From JAIVHA01 sp965367295 (GTDB taxonomy: Bacteria > Pseudomonadota > Gammaproteobacteria > DSM-19610), in the NCBI GenBank assembly GCA_965367295.1, contig CBDUHN010000005.1, positions 1 to 64,000 on the forward strand: a stretch of 64,000 nucleotides of DNA. The letters run 5' to 3'. Below the pieces are notes generated by a model. That model searched no databases, was not told where the DNA came from, and saw only the letters and a list, made by a program, of their open reading frames with translations. Each line of letters opens with the position of its first letter. Position 1 is the first letter of the stretch. Below, one piece after another: positions 27,723 through 36,890 of the stretch. A program made the translations under genes and the position numbers.

Positions 27723-28421
27723 TCATTCCAGCCGGATACGGTCACTGACCACCGGCGACAGGGTCTCCAGGCTCGAATCCCCTACCGAAACATAACGCCG
27801 CACCTGGAAATACACCCGTTTTTCGCCACGCCCATCGGACAGGAGGTAGTGCGGCGTCGCCATGTAGGGCTGCCATTCGGCACCGGCAAAATCCGCCCGC
27901 TCGCTGACCCGATACTGGTTGGCCGAGCCACTGAGCCGATGTCGCAACAGCAGGTCACGGTCGCGTGTCACACTGGCACCATCATCGAGCCGGAATGCTT
28001 CGATCTGCAGCCCCGCCGGCGCTGCTTCGGGCGACAGACTCAGCTCCGCCTCGCACACCGGCCCACCCCCGCCACGCGCCAGATTCACCTGGATCACCCG
28101 CTCCACGTTCATGGCATCCAGTAACCGGGAGCTACCGAGATAACCCGCCTTCGACACTGTCAGCAAATGGGCATGGAGAGGCAGGTTGCTGAACAGCACC
28201 CGGCCATCGCTGCCACTGCGAAAGGCTCCAAACTGTTTCGGATTGGCAGCCGTACCGAGACAGACCGCGACATCCGCGAGCACCTCGCTGCCATTCCGGT
28301 TTCTCACTTCCACGGTGAGATCGGCGGCCGGCGCCGTGCCGGCCAGCGCCAGCAACATGGCCCCCACTCCGGCAAGGTGCCAGCTGCGCCACGGCGCTGT
28401 TGAACCTGTTCGCTGTTTCAC
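27723..28421 (-). CDS. Exported protein with regulatory-domain-like N-terminus
   Basis: A 232-residue protein with a signal peptide (about residues 1-33). A beta-sandwich-like region follows (DLTVEVRNRNGSEVLADVAVCLG, then FSNLPLHAHLLTV), resembling carboxypeptidase regulatory or transthyretin-like domains. The rest has no clear motif. It starts at a GTG (28421) with AGGGGG upstream. Periplasmic or surface location is inferred. Function unknown. Confidence 0.68.
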   Translation of the reverse strand: MKQRTGSTAPWRSWHLAGVGAMLLALAGTAPAADLTVEVRNRNGSEVLADVAVCLGTAANPKQFGAFRSGSDGRVLFSNLPLHAHLLTVSKAGYLGSSRLLDAMNVERVIQVNLARGGGGPVCEAELSLSPEAAPAGLQIEAFRLDDGASVTRDRDLLLRHRLSGSANQYRVSERADFAGAEWQPYMATPHYLLSDGRGEKRVYFQVRRYVSVGDSSLETLSPVVSDRIRLE

Positions 28422-28557
28422 ATCATCCCCCTGAGATGGTTTACCGGCCTGCCCGGCATGTCATACATCTGTAATTACCCTGTCACGGAACTGCAACCCT
28501 GGCCCTGTGTAATCGGTTTCGTATCCATCCAGACACAACCGAAAAGAGAGGTCACCA

Positions 28558-28746
28558 ATGGACGAACCTTACTCCACCGACTGGTGGCGCTGGAAGCTGT
28601 ACCGCCAGATCGCCGATTATCTGCACCAGCCGACCATCACCGGCCAGGCGGCCGTCAATGCCCTGCTGCAGGCCTATCGCGACCAGCAACAATCCCCGCC
28701 CCCCAGTCACCAGGACGAGCACGAATGGGTCATGGACTGGCGCTGA
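28558..28746 (+). CDS. Small protein of unknown function
   Basis: A 62-residue soluble protein rich in tryptophan and aromatic residues (STDWWRWKLYRQIADYL). An AGAGG site stands just before the ATG. It lies alone in the gap between two minus-strand genes. Confidence 0.55.
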   Translation: MDEPYSTDWWRWKLYRQIADYLHQPTITGQAAVNALLQAYRDQQQSPPPSHQDEHEWVMDWR

Positions 28747-28776
28747 ATGTCACGGCGCGGATAGCGGGAACAAACG

Positions 28777-29982
28777 CTAGTCCAGACCGCTGACCGGTAT
28801 CACCCGGCCCGCTGCCTGCCTGGCGCGCTCCCGCGCCTCGGGTACGGAATCCGCCCAGGCCAGGGCAACCCCCATGCGCCGGCGCGGAAAGGATTCCGGC
28901 TTCCCGAACAGCCGTACCTCGACCTGGCTATCCTGCAGGGCCGCGTCTATACCCGCGAAGGCAATCCCTTTTTCCTCCCGTCCACCGTAGATCACCGCAC
29001 TCGCGCCGGGGCTCTGCAGGGCCGTGGATACCGGCAGCCCAAGGATGGCACGGGCATGCAGTTCGAATTCATTCTGGCGCTGGGTGATCATGGTCACCAT
29101 GCCGGTATCATGGGGCCGCGGGCTCACCTCACTGAACCACACCTCATCGCCCTTCACAAACAGTTCCACCCCGAAGATACCCCGGCCGCCGAGATTGTCC
29201 GTGACCTGGTGCGCAATCTCCTGCGCGCGCGTCTTTGCCGCGGCGCTCATGGGCTGTGGCTGCCAGCTCTCCACATAATCGCCATTTTCCTGCAGGTGGC
29301 CGATGGGCGCGCAAAAGGCCGTCTCGATTTCGCCCTGCGCATTCAGCGCTCGTACCGTGAGCAGGGTGATTTCATAATCAAAGCGCACCATCTCCTCGAC
29401 GATCACCCGGCCACGATTCACCCGGCCACCGCTCATGGCGTGGTCCCACGCACTCGCCACTTCTTCCGGCCCCTGGATCGTCGACTGACCCTTGCCAGAG
29501 GAGGACATCACCGGCTTGACGATACAGGGATAGCCGATACCGGCATCGATCGCCGCCTGTAACTCCTGTCGGCTTTCGCAAAAGGCATAGCGCGAGGTGG
29601 GCAGACCCAGTTCCTCCGCCGCCAGGCGGCGGATACCCTCGCGATTCATGGTCAGTTGCGCCGCACGGGCGACGGGAATCACCTCGGCCAGTCCTGCCGC
29701 CTCAATCTCCGCCAACATGTCGGTGGCAATGGCCTCGATCTCCGGCACGATATAGCGTGGCTGCTCCTGTTCCACCAAGGCCCGTAGCGCGGCGCCATCG
29801 GCCATATCGATCACATGATAGCGATGCGCCACCTGATGGCCGGGCGCATGCGCATAGCGATCGACGGCAATGACCTCCACGCCGAGACGCTGCAGGGAAA
29901 TGATCACCTCTTTGCCCAACTCTCCACTGCCCAGCAGCATGACCCGGGTGGCACTGGGTGACAGCGGTGTACCGATCTTCAT
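28777..29982 (-). CDS. purT: Formate-dependent GAR transformylase
   Basis: A 401-residue ATP-grasp enzyme that makes formyl-GAR from GAR, formate and ATP in purine synthesis, bypassing the folate-dependent PurN. It begins with MKIGTPLSPSATRVMLLGSGELGKE, has the ATP-grasp core PCIVKPVMSSSGKGQS near residue 150, and ends with the substrate-binding region SEVSPRPHDTGMVT near residue 270. An AGGA site precedes the ATG. Length and motifs match E. coli PurT. It stands alone on the minus strand. Confidence 0.95.
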   Translation of the reverse strand: MKIGTPLSPSATRVMLLGSGELGKEVIISLQRLGVEVIAVDRYAHAPGHQVAHRYHVIDMADGAALRALVEQEQPRYIVPEIEAIATDMLAEIEAAGLAEVIPVARAAQLTMNREGIRRLAAEELGLPTSRYAFCESRQELQAAIDAGIGYPCIVKPVMSSSGKGQSTIQGPEEVASAWDHAMSGGRVNRGRVIVEEMVRFDYEITLLTVRALNAQGEIETAFCAPIGHLQENGDYVESWQPQPMSAAAKTRAQEIAHQVTDNLGGRGIFGVELFVKGDEVWFSEVSPRPHDTGMVTMITQRQNEFELHARAILGLPVSTALQSPGASAVIYGGREEKGIAFAGIDAALQDSQVEVRLFGKPESFPRRRMGVALAWADSVPEARERARQAAGRVIPVSGLD

Positions 29983-30158
29983 ATTGATTCCTGCAGAAAG
30001 TGAGAAACGACAGGGGGTTAGAGTACACCAAGCAGCGGGGAAATGCCGCTCAGGGAAGCACAGACCAATAACCCGACGGGATTCTGGATACAGGTGCGAA
30101 TAAATTCACACCTACAACGACTGCATGTGTGCGATCGACCCAATGCGCAGGGAAACCG

Positions 30159-30626
30159 TTACAGTCGGGGAAAATCCTTGGCAAATTTCAGGATCCACTC
30201 CTCGGCCGCTTGCTCACCACTGAGCTGGCGGCCTTCTTTTTCACGCACCTCAGTCTTGTAGTGTTCGATATGGCAGACCTGCTCCACCATCCTTGCCCGG
30301 TAACAATCACCCCGATCGAGAAACTGTACACCCACCACGTACGCATCTTCCTTTTTCCGGCACCACACCACCAGTCCGGTCACCTCAAAAGACGGCTCGA
30401 TACCGGGGATACGCACCTTGATTTTTACGCCGACCTCCAGCGGAGTCCGGGCGATAAACGCCAGCCCGCCATGGCTGACATTTCGCAACTGCCGCGCATG
30501 GCGAGATCCCGCCTGATCCACCTGACATTCGATGGGAATGTCGGACGGGTGACGAATAAAGCTGCGCATGAGCGTCTCCCCTGTCTCGTTATCCGCAAAC
30601 GGAATCTGTTGCGCAAATGCATTCAT
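30159..30626 (-). CDS. PilZ-domain protein
   Basis: A 155-residue protein with the two c-di-GMP contact motifs: RHPSDIPIE preceded by R, and NVSHGGLAF. The rest of the domain continues with VWCRKKEDAYVVGVQF. PilZ proteins bind c-di-GMP and control motility, adhesion or polysaccharide export. The start at 30626 has only a weak ribosome-binding site; an internal ATG further on is possible. Target unknown. Confidence 0.8.
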   Translation of the reverse strand: MNAFAQQIPFADNETGETLMRSFIRHPSDIPIECQVDQAGSRHARQLRNVSHGGLAFIARTPLEVGVKIKVRIPGIEPSFEVTGLVVWCRKKEDAYVVGVQFLDRGDCYRARMVEQVCHIEHYKTEVREKEGRQLSGEQAAEEWILKFAKDFPRL

Positions 30627-30826
30627 ATGCCAACCGTTGCATAAAACAAGCCATGACACCCGCGGGTAGCCATTTCGTTACAATGTTGCGGACGCGACGC
30701 ATGAACAGGGGAAAATCACCCGAGGAAACGTCAACTTAACCAGCCATACCGGGAAGGAAATGTAAAATACGACGGAGCTTCATCTCCACATGCCCCTGCC
30801 ATGCGGCACAAACCTGACGCCCGCGC

Positions 30827-31393
30827 TCAGCTACGCGACATGAATTTGCCGGTGGCCGTGTTCACCTTGACCACCTCACCCGTGGCCAGATACTCGGGCA
30901 CCTGCACTTCCAGACCGGTAGACAGCCTGGCGGTCTTGGTGCGCGCCGAGGCGCTGGCGCCCTTGATGGCCGGTGCCGTATCAATAATCTCCAGATCCAC
31001 CGACTGCGGCAGTTCCACCCCGATCACGGCGCCATCCACCAGCAGCAGGGCAATGCCTTCCAGGCTCTCGATAAGGTAGGGCAAGGCATCTTCGAGTTCT
31101 TCGGCGTTGAGGCCATACTGGGTAAAATCTTCGTTATCCATGAAATAGTGCTGGTCGCCATCCTGGTACGAGTACTGCACCGGGCGTTTCTCGAATGCCA
31201 CGCTCTGCACCATGTCGTCGCCGCGAAAACTCTCATCGCGCTTCTGCTTGGTACGCACATTCTGGAAACGCACCTTGTAGAGCGTCACCGCGCCACGCGA
31301 GGAGGGGCTCTTGGTCTCCAGCTGACGCACCACATACACCTCGCCGTCCATTTCCACCACGGCGCCTTTTTTCAGATCACTTGCCTTGGGCAT
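30827..31393 (-). CDS. efpL: EF-P-like translation factor EfpL (YeiP)
   Basis: A 188-residue relative of elongation factor P. The loop that in EF-P carries a modified lysine reads SPSSRGAVT, with arginine 33 at its tip. That is the mark of the EfpL/YeiP branch, whose members relieve stalling at certain proline-containing motifs without post-translational modification. Three domains span the protein. GGAGG precedes the ATG. It is a single gene. Confidence 0.9.
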   Translation of the reverse strand: MPKASDLKKGAVVEMDGEVYVVRQLETKSPSSRGAVTLYKVRFQNVRTKQKRDESFRGDDMVQSVAFEKRPVQYSYQDGDQHYFMDNEDFTQYGLNAEELEDALPYLIESLEGIALLLVDGAVIGVELPQSVDLEIIDTAPAIKGASASARTKTARLSTGLEVQVPEYLATGEVVKVNTATGKFMSRS

Positions 31394-31524
31394 TCCTGCC
31401 TCCCACCATAAGAAACCGCTGATACATTCTGATTCACCACAAAGAGCGCCAGGTATGCAAAGAAAACCATAAGCATTACCGATAATTCCTGGACCCGTTG
31501 CGGTGGGCCATCACTATTTGTGAA

Positions 31525-34035
31525 TCAACCATTCCGCGGCCGTGTACCCCGTAGCGCCTGCGCGGCGCGGGGATCCTCCGGCCAGGCGTGTTTGGGGTAA
31601 CGACCCTTGAGATCTTTTTTCACCTCGACATAGGCGTTGTCCCAGAAGCTGCCGAGGTCGCGGGTGACCTGCACCGGCCGACGCGCCGGTGACAACAGGT
31701 GCAGCAACACGGGCACCCGGCCACCGGCCAGACGCGGAGTATCGGTGCAGCCGAACATCTCCTGCAACCGCACCGCCAGCACCGGGATTTCGCCGACGGC
31801 GTAGTCTACCCGGATGCGCGAGCCACTGGGCACCGAAATATGCGTCGGTGCCCAGGCATCGAGGCGCTGGCGCTGCTCCCAGTTCAGGCGCGCCTCCAGC
31901 AGGGCCGGCAGGTCGAGCCGCTGCAGTTGATCCCAGCGATGCAGGCCGGACAAATAGGGCAGCAGCCAGCGTTCCAGATCCTGCAACAGGGCCGCATCGG
32001 AAAGATCCGGCCAGTCACCCTCCGCTTCGACGCTGCGCACGAAGGCCAGTCGCGCCTGCAACTGGCGCGCCGCCTCGGTCCAGGGCAATGCGGCAATCCC
32101 CCGCAGGCGCACGGCTTCGAGCAGGGCCTGCGCCACGGCATCGGGGTCGGGTGTCTCCAGCGGCGCATCCTCCAGCACCAGTTCCCCGAGCCGTCGCTGG
32201 CGACGTGCCGTCACCCGCTGCGCCCGGGCATCCCATTGCACCTGGGCGCTGTCACGGACGTGTCCGGCGAAGCCGTCCAGCAGGGCTTCCCGCGTCACGG
32301 CCGCCGCCAGAAAAACCCGCGCCTCACGGCGATCGCCATCGAGGGCGGCGATGGCCAGATAATCCTCGCCCCACAGGGAATCGGTCGCCTCGAGGAAGGC
32401 GCCATTGCCGCCGCTCATGCGGTAACGCCCGGTCTCGCCTCCGCGCCCCTGGGCGATGCGGTCCGGGTAGGCCAGCGCCACCAGCAGGCCGGTGGCCTGC
32501 GCCGATCCCGCGTGCGGCGTAACCCCGACGCTGCGCTGCAGTTGCCGCGCCACCTGTTGCACCCGCTGACAGGCGCCGCTCTCCAGACGCGCGTCCGTCT
32601 TGCCGGCGGCATGCAGCAGCTCCACCCGGCGCTGCAGATCCACCTCACGCTGCCCGGGAGCACTGCGCAGAATATCCTTTTCACTCAGCAGCGCCGCCAG
32701 TCCGCAGGCCAACCCGCCCAGCCCGCGCTCCTGTCCCCGCAGCACCATGTGCGCCAGGCGCGGATGTAGTGGTAACTGCGCCATGCGACGGCCATGGGCG
32801 GTAATACGCCCCTGTCCATCAAGGGCTTCCAGGCCCTGTAATAGCTCCATGGCACGGCCATAGGCACCCGCCGGCGGCGCATCCAGCCAGATGAGCTCAG
32901 CCGGCTCCCGCGCACCCCAGCGCGCCAGTTCCAGGGCCAGCGGTGCCAGATCCGCTGCGAGGATTTCCGGTGCCGTCTGCGCCGGCAATCCCGCCTGGAC
33001 CTGCTCGTCCCAGAGACGGTAGCAGACGCCCGGCGCGGTACGGCCGGCACGGCCACAGCGCTGTTCCGACGCCGCCCGCGACACGCGCTGGGTCACCAGC
33101 CGGGTCATGCCGCTGCCGGGATCAAAGCGCGGCACCCGCATGCGTCCGGCATCCACCACCACCCGCACACCCTCGATAGTCAAGCTGGTCTCGGCAATGC
33201 TGGTGGCCAGCACCACCTTGCGCTGCCCGGGGGGCGAGGGCTGAATGGCCGCATCCTGCGCAGCGGCATCGAGGTTGCCATACAAAGGACAGAGGCGAAT
33301 CGACGACTCCAGGCGAGCCCCCTGCAGCCCTTCCAGCACCCGGTGGATCTCGCCCGTGCCGGGCAGGAAGACCAGCACATCCCCGGCCTCCTCCCGCAGG
33401 GCACGCAGCACCGCGCGCACCACCGCCTCGATGGGCGTGCGATCGGCACGCTCACCGTCGGGCAGGTACTGTACGGTGACCGGGTAACTGCGTCCCTCGC
33501 TGCGCAGCACCGGGGCGTCGAGATGTTCGGCGATGGGAATCCCGTCGAGGGTGGCGGACATCACCAGCAGACGCAGGTCCTCGCGCAGCACCCCCTGGGT
33601 TTCCAGGCACAGGGCCAGGCCGAGATCCGCCTGCAGGCTGCGTTCGTGAAACTCGTCGAACAGCACCGCACCGACCCCGTCCAGGGACGGGTCCTGCTGC
33701 AGCATGCGCGTAAGGACGCCCTCGGTGACCACCTCGATGCGGGTCTGGGTACTGACCTGGGTATCCAGCCGGGTGCGATAACCGATGGCCCCCCCCACCG
33801 CCTCGCCCCGCTCCTGCGCCATGCGCCGTGCCGCGGCCCTTGCCGCCAGCCGTCGCGGCTCCAGCATCAGGATACGTTGCTGTCCCAGCCAGGTGGCATC
33901 GAGCAAGGCCGGCGGCACCCGGGTGGTCTTGCCGGCACCGGGCGCAGCCTGGATCACCAGCCGGGTGTGATCATTGAGCTGGCGCTGGATCTCCGGCAAC
34001 AGGGGATCAATGGGAAGCAGGGTTGGCGCGGTCAT
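31525..34035 (-). CDS. hrpB: ATP-dependent helicase HrpB
   Basis: An 836-residue DExH helicase. Motif I is APGAGKTTRVPPALL near residue 33, motif II is LFDEFHERSLQ near 128, motif III is VMSATLDG near 160, and motif VI is QRCGRAGRTAPG near 330. The long C-terminal HrpB domain fills the rest. Length matches the family. The cellular substrate is not firmly known. The start at 34035 lacks a clear ribosome-binding site. Confidence 0.94.
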   Translation of the reverse strand: MTAPTLLPIDPLLPEIQRQLNDHTRLVIQAAPGAGKTTRVPPALLDATWLGQQRILMLEPRRLAARAAARRMAQERGEAVGGAIGYRTRLDTQVSTQTRIEVVTEGVLTRMLQQDPSLDGVGAVLFDEFHERSLQADLGLALCLETQGVLREDLRLLVMSATLDGIPIAEHLDAPVLRSEGRSYPVTVQYLPDGERADRTPIEAVVRAVLRALREEAGDVLVFLPGTGEIHRVLEGLQGARLESSIRLCPLYGNLDAAAQDAAIQPSPPGQRKVVLATSIAETSLTIEGVRVVVDAGRMRVPRFDPGSGMTRLVTQRVSRAASEQRCGRAGRTAPGVCYRLWDEQVQAGLPAQTAPEILAADLAPLALELARWGAREPAELIWLDAPPAGAYGRAMELLQGLEALDGQGRITAHGRRMAQLPLHPRLAHMVLRGQERGLGGLACGLAALLSEKDILRSAPGQREVDLQRRVELLHAAGKTDARLESGACQRVQQVARQLQRSVGVTPHAGSAQATGLLVALAYPDRIAQGRGGETGRYRMSGGNGAFLEATDSLWGEDYLAIAALDGDRREARVFLAAAVTREALLDGFAGHVRDSAQVQWDARAQRVTARRQRRLGELVLEDAPLETPDPDAVAQALLEAVRLRGIAALPWTEAARQLQARLAFVRSVEAEGDWPDLSDAALLQDLERWLLPYLSGLHRWDQLQRLDLPALLEARLNWEQRQRLDAWAPTHISVPSGSRIRVDYAVGEIPVLAVRLQEMFGCTDTPRLAGGRVPVLLHLLSPARRPVQVTRDLGSFWDNAYVEVKKDLKGRYPKHAWPEDPRAAQALRGTRPRNG

Positions 34036-34207
34036 TCAAATAGCTGGACAGCCAGGAATAGAAACAGAGCAACAGGGATCAACAAGTAATTCTGCTACCA
34101 TTGTTTCGGTGCCAGGATCTGGAAAACGAACCTGTACACCGAGGACGCATGCATAGTGAATGAACCAAGCATTCACCGCGTTCATTCGTAGGCATGTTCT
34201 CCAGCCC

Positions 34208-34735
34208 TCAATGGCGTACCCCGGTCGGCGGCTCAGCGAAGGCATAACCGGCGGCGATCTCCGCCTCGCTGGCATTGCGGATATCCAGCACCTCCAGCAC
34301 GAAACGCAGCTCCCGGCCGGCCAGCGGATGATTGCCATCCACGGTCAGGGTGTCACCCTCCTGCCCCACCACCCGGAACATCACCACACTACCGTCCGGC
34401 GCTTCGCCCTCGAGCCGTGCGCCGGGCTGCCTGGCCTCGGGCGGAAAGTCACTCAACGGCGCCGTGATCACCAATGCCGGGTCGTACCGGCCGTAGCCGT
34501 CTTCCGGGTCCAGCTCCACCTCGGTCTTGCCATAGATATCCATGCCCTCCAGCGCCTGTTCGATTTTGGGAAAGGCGCCTCCATAACCACCGTGCAGATA
34601 ATAAAGGTCATCACGGAACTCCAGCGCCTGTTCGCCGTTGCGGTCGAACACCGCATATTTCAACCGCACCACCTTGTCCTTGCGGATGCGGCCGTAATTC
34701 GGCTTGCTGATGAAATGCAGTTTCTGGTCGGTCAC
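34208..34735 (-). CDS. SlyD-like FKBP-type peptidyl-prolyl isomerase
   Basis: A 175-residue FKBP with an inserted chaperone flap. The active-site strand EFRDDLYYLHGGYGGAFPKIEQ and the flap's end VDGNHPLAGRELRFVLEVLDIRNA match the SlyD family. The histidine-rich metal-binding tail of E. coli SlyD is absent. A GTG at 34735 is the likeliest start because the upstream extension has no recognisable domain, though an ATG at 34813 is in frame. It would catalyse proline isomerisation and hold folding intermediates. Confidence 0.78.
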   Translation of the reverse strand: MTDQKLHFISKPNYGRIRKDKVVRLKYAVFDRNGEQALEFRDDLYYLHGGYGGAFPKIEQALEGMDIYGKTEVELDPEDGYGRYDPALVITAPLSDFPPEARQPGARLEGEAPDGSVVMFRVVGQEGDTLTVDGNHPLAGRELRFVLEVLDIRNASEAEIAAGYAFAEPPTGVRH

Positions 34736-34869
34736 GACACACCTGTGGCAATTCGATACTGACGCCCATGATACCCATCCCGACCCACGGCCAACAGCAC
34801 CGAAGGCATCCATTTCCTGCTAACTCCAGGGGTTGAAGCCATTCGAGTCACTCCCCCATCATCCTGTCC

Positions 34870-36357
34870 ATGAACACACTGGAAACCCTGTCCTTCAGCA
34901 ACAGTTTTGGCCGTCTGCCCGAGGATTTCCATGGCCGGCTGCACGTCACGCCACTGCAATCCGCCCACCTGGCGAGCTTCAATCCCGCCGCCGCCGCGCT
35001 CATCGACCTGGACCCGGCGGAAGCCGAACGCGACGAGCTGGTACAGTTTCTCAACGGCAACCGCCCCCTGCCCGGCACCGACCCCATCGCCATGCTCTAT
35101 GCCGGCCACCAGTTCGGTCACTACGTGGAACAACTGGGCGATGGCCGCGCCATCATCCTCGGCGAGGTGGAAAATCGTCACGGGGAACGCTGGGAACTGC
35201 AGCTCAAGGGTGCCGGACCCACACCCTATTCCCGCCGCGGCGATGGCCGGGCGGTGCTGCGCTCCACCATCCGGGAGTACCTGGGCTCCGAGGCCATGCA
35301 CGCCCTCGGCATCCCCAGCACCCGCGCCCTGTGCATGCTCGGCAGCGAGGAAGAGGTATACCGCGAGCAGATCGAAACCGGTGCACTGTTGTTGCGCATG
35401 GCCCCCAGTCATGTGCGGTTCGGTTCGTTTGAGGTGTTCTACTACCGCGGCCAGCTCGAACGCCTGCAACAGCTGGCCGATTATGTGATCGCGCACCATT
35501 ACCCCGAACTGCAGGACCGGCCCGATCGCTACCCGGCCTTCTACACGGCCATCGTGGAGCGCACTGCCCGCCTGATCGCCCAGTGGCAGCTGGTGGGCTT
35601 CGCCCACGGCGTGATGAATACCGATAACATGTCCATCCTCGGACTCACCCTCGACTACGGGCCGTTCGGCTTCCTGGATGACTACGATCCCGGCTTCATC
35701 TGCAATCATTCCGATCACCAGGGCCGCTATGCCTTCGACCGGCAACCGGATATCGGCCTGTGGAACATCAGCTGCCTGGCCCAGGCCCTGCTACCGCTGC
35801 TGGATGCCGAACCGGATGCGGCTGTGGAACTGGCCAAGTCTGGCTTCGACCACTACCAGGAGATCTTCCGCACGACCTATGAGGCCGGCATGGGCGCCAA
35901 ACTCGGTCTTACGGAATCCCGTGCAGACGATGCCCTGCTGGCCGCACAGTGGCTTGACCTGCTGCGAGACAATCACTGTGACTACACCAACAGCTTTCGC
36001 GCCCTGGGGGACTTCGCCGCTACCGAAGATCCCACCGGTGGTACATCATTGCGCGACCATTTCCTCGACCGCGCAGCCTTTGATGGCTGGACCGAACGCT
36101 ACCGGCAACGGCTGGCACAGGAAGGACGCCCTGGCAGGGAATGCCGCGCGAACATGCACCGGGTAAATCCGAAATACATCCTGCGCAACTATCTGGCCGA
36201 GCAGGCCATCCGCGAGGCCACGCAGGGTGACTACCAGGAAATCAATCGACTGCTGGCCGTCCTGCAGCGCCCCTTTGATGAACAGCCGGGCCGCGAACAG
36301 TATGCGGCTCCACCACCGGACTGGGGGCGCCGGCTGGAAGTCAGCTGTTCTTCCTGA
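34870..36357 (+). CDS. selO: Protein adenylyltransferase SelO
   Basis: A 495-residue pseudokinase-fold enzyme that transfers AMP from ATP to protein side chains (AMPylation), with redox-related targets in known members. Recognisable stretches include YAGHQFGHYVEQLGDGRAI near residue 78, LQLKGAGPTPYSRRGDGRAVL near 118, and HGVMNTDNMSILGLT, the metal-binding region, near 248. Although the family is named for human selenoprotein O, bacterial members have no selenocysteine. It is 29 bases ahead of the DsrC-like gene, so they may be cotranscribed. Confidence 0.92.
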   Translation: MNTLETLSFSNSFGRLPEDFHGRLHVTPLQSAHLASFNPAAAALIDLDPAEAERDELVQFLNGNRPLPGTDPIAMLYAGHQFGHYVEQLGDGRAIILGEVENRHGERWELQLKGAGPTPYSRRGDGRAVLRSTIREYLGSEAMHALGIPSTRALCMLGSEEEVYREQIETGALLLRMAPSHVRFGSFEVFYYRGQLERLQQLADYVIAHHYPELQDRPDRYPAFYTAIVERTARLIAQWQLVGFAHGVMNTDNMSILGLTLDYGPFGFLDDYDPGFICNHSDHQGRYAFDRQPDIGLWNISCLAQALLPLLDAEPDAAVELAKSGFDHYQEIFRTTYEAGMGAKLGLTESRADDALLAAQWLDLLRDNHCDYTNSFRALGDFAATEDPTGGTSLRDHFLDRAAFDGWTERYRQRLAQEGRPGRECRANMHRVNPKYILRNYLAEQAIREATQGDYQEINRLLAVLQRPFDEQPGREQYAAPPPDWGRRLEVSCSS

Positions 36358-36386
36358 CTACACTCACACAAACGGAGGAAAACACC

Positions 36387-36677
36387 ATGGATATTCAAAC
36401 CGACGGCGAAGGCTTTCTGGTCAACCGCGACGACTGGAGTGAAGAGGTCGCCCGGGAACTGGCGCACCGAGACGAATTCGAGATCGACGAGCGGATCATG
36501 GGCTATATCCGCGATGCCCGGCAGATGTACGAAAACGACGGCGTGGTGCCACCCATTCGCCGGTTTGCCAAGGCGCAGGGGGTCAGCACCAAGGATCTCT
36601 ACGATATTTTCCAGAAAGGCCCCATGAAACTGATCTGCAAATGGGGCGGCCTGCCGAAGCCCACCGGCTGCGTCTGA
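36387..36677 (+). CDS. DsrC/TusE-family sulfur carrier with both C-terminal cysteines
   Basis: A 96-residue protein ending in LICKWGGLPKPTGCV. Both conserved cysteines are present, one at the penultimate position and one 11 residues earlier. TusE-type proteins used for tRNA thiolation keep only the last one. Having both is the hallmark of DsrC that forms a trisulfide with sulfite reductase. GGAGG precedes the ATG. It lies next to selO, not to dsrAB, which is at 55.7-58 kb, so it may serve that enzyme or another sulfur pathway such as sHdr. Confidence 0.85.
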   Translation: MDIQTDGEGFLVNRDDWSEEVARELAHRDEFEIDERIMGYIRDARQMYENDGVVPPIRRFAKAQGVSTKDLYDIFQKGPMKLICKWGGLPKPTGCV

Positions 36678-36890
36678 AGGCTGCTTGGGGAATGGGCAAA
36701 CCGGGGAGTACTACGCGCCCTCAACTCGTCTATCACGCGGAAATCCCTGATCAATCTGTGAACCAGTTCCCGGCAGATCCGACCGGGGTTCCCTATTCTG
36801 GCGGTATCGTCCCCGTCTGCGCGAGCGCTGTGGTCGCACGGCTCAAGCGCCCGCGTCGCGGGGCCGCTATAGCCGGTAACAGAGGGAATC

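Noticed and set aside
31699..32769. Long plus-strand frames opposite hrpB
   Set aside because: GC-rich antisense frames; hrpB motifs are complete on the other strand.
34870..36357. Selenocysteine in SelO
   Set aside because: The frame has a normal TGA only at its end; the family name comes from the human selenoprotein.
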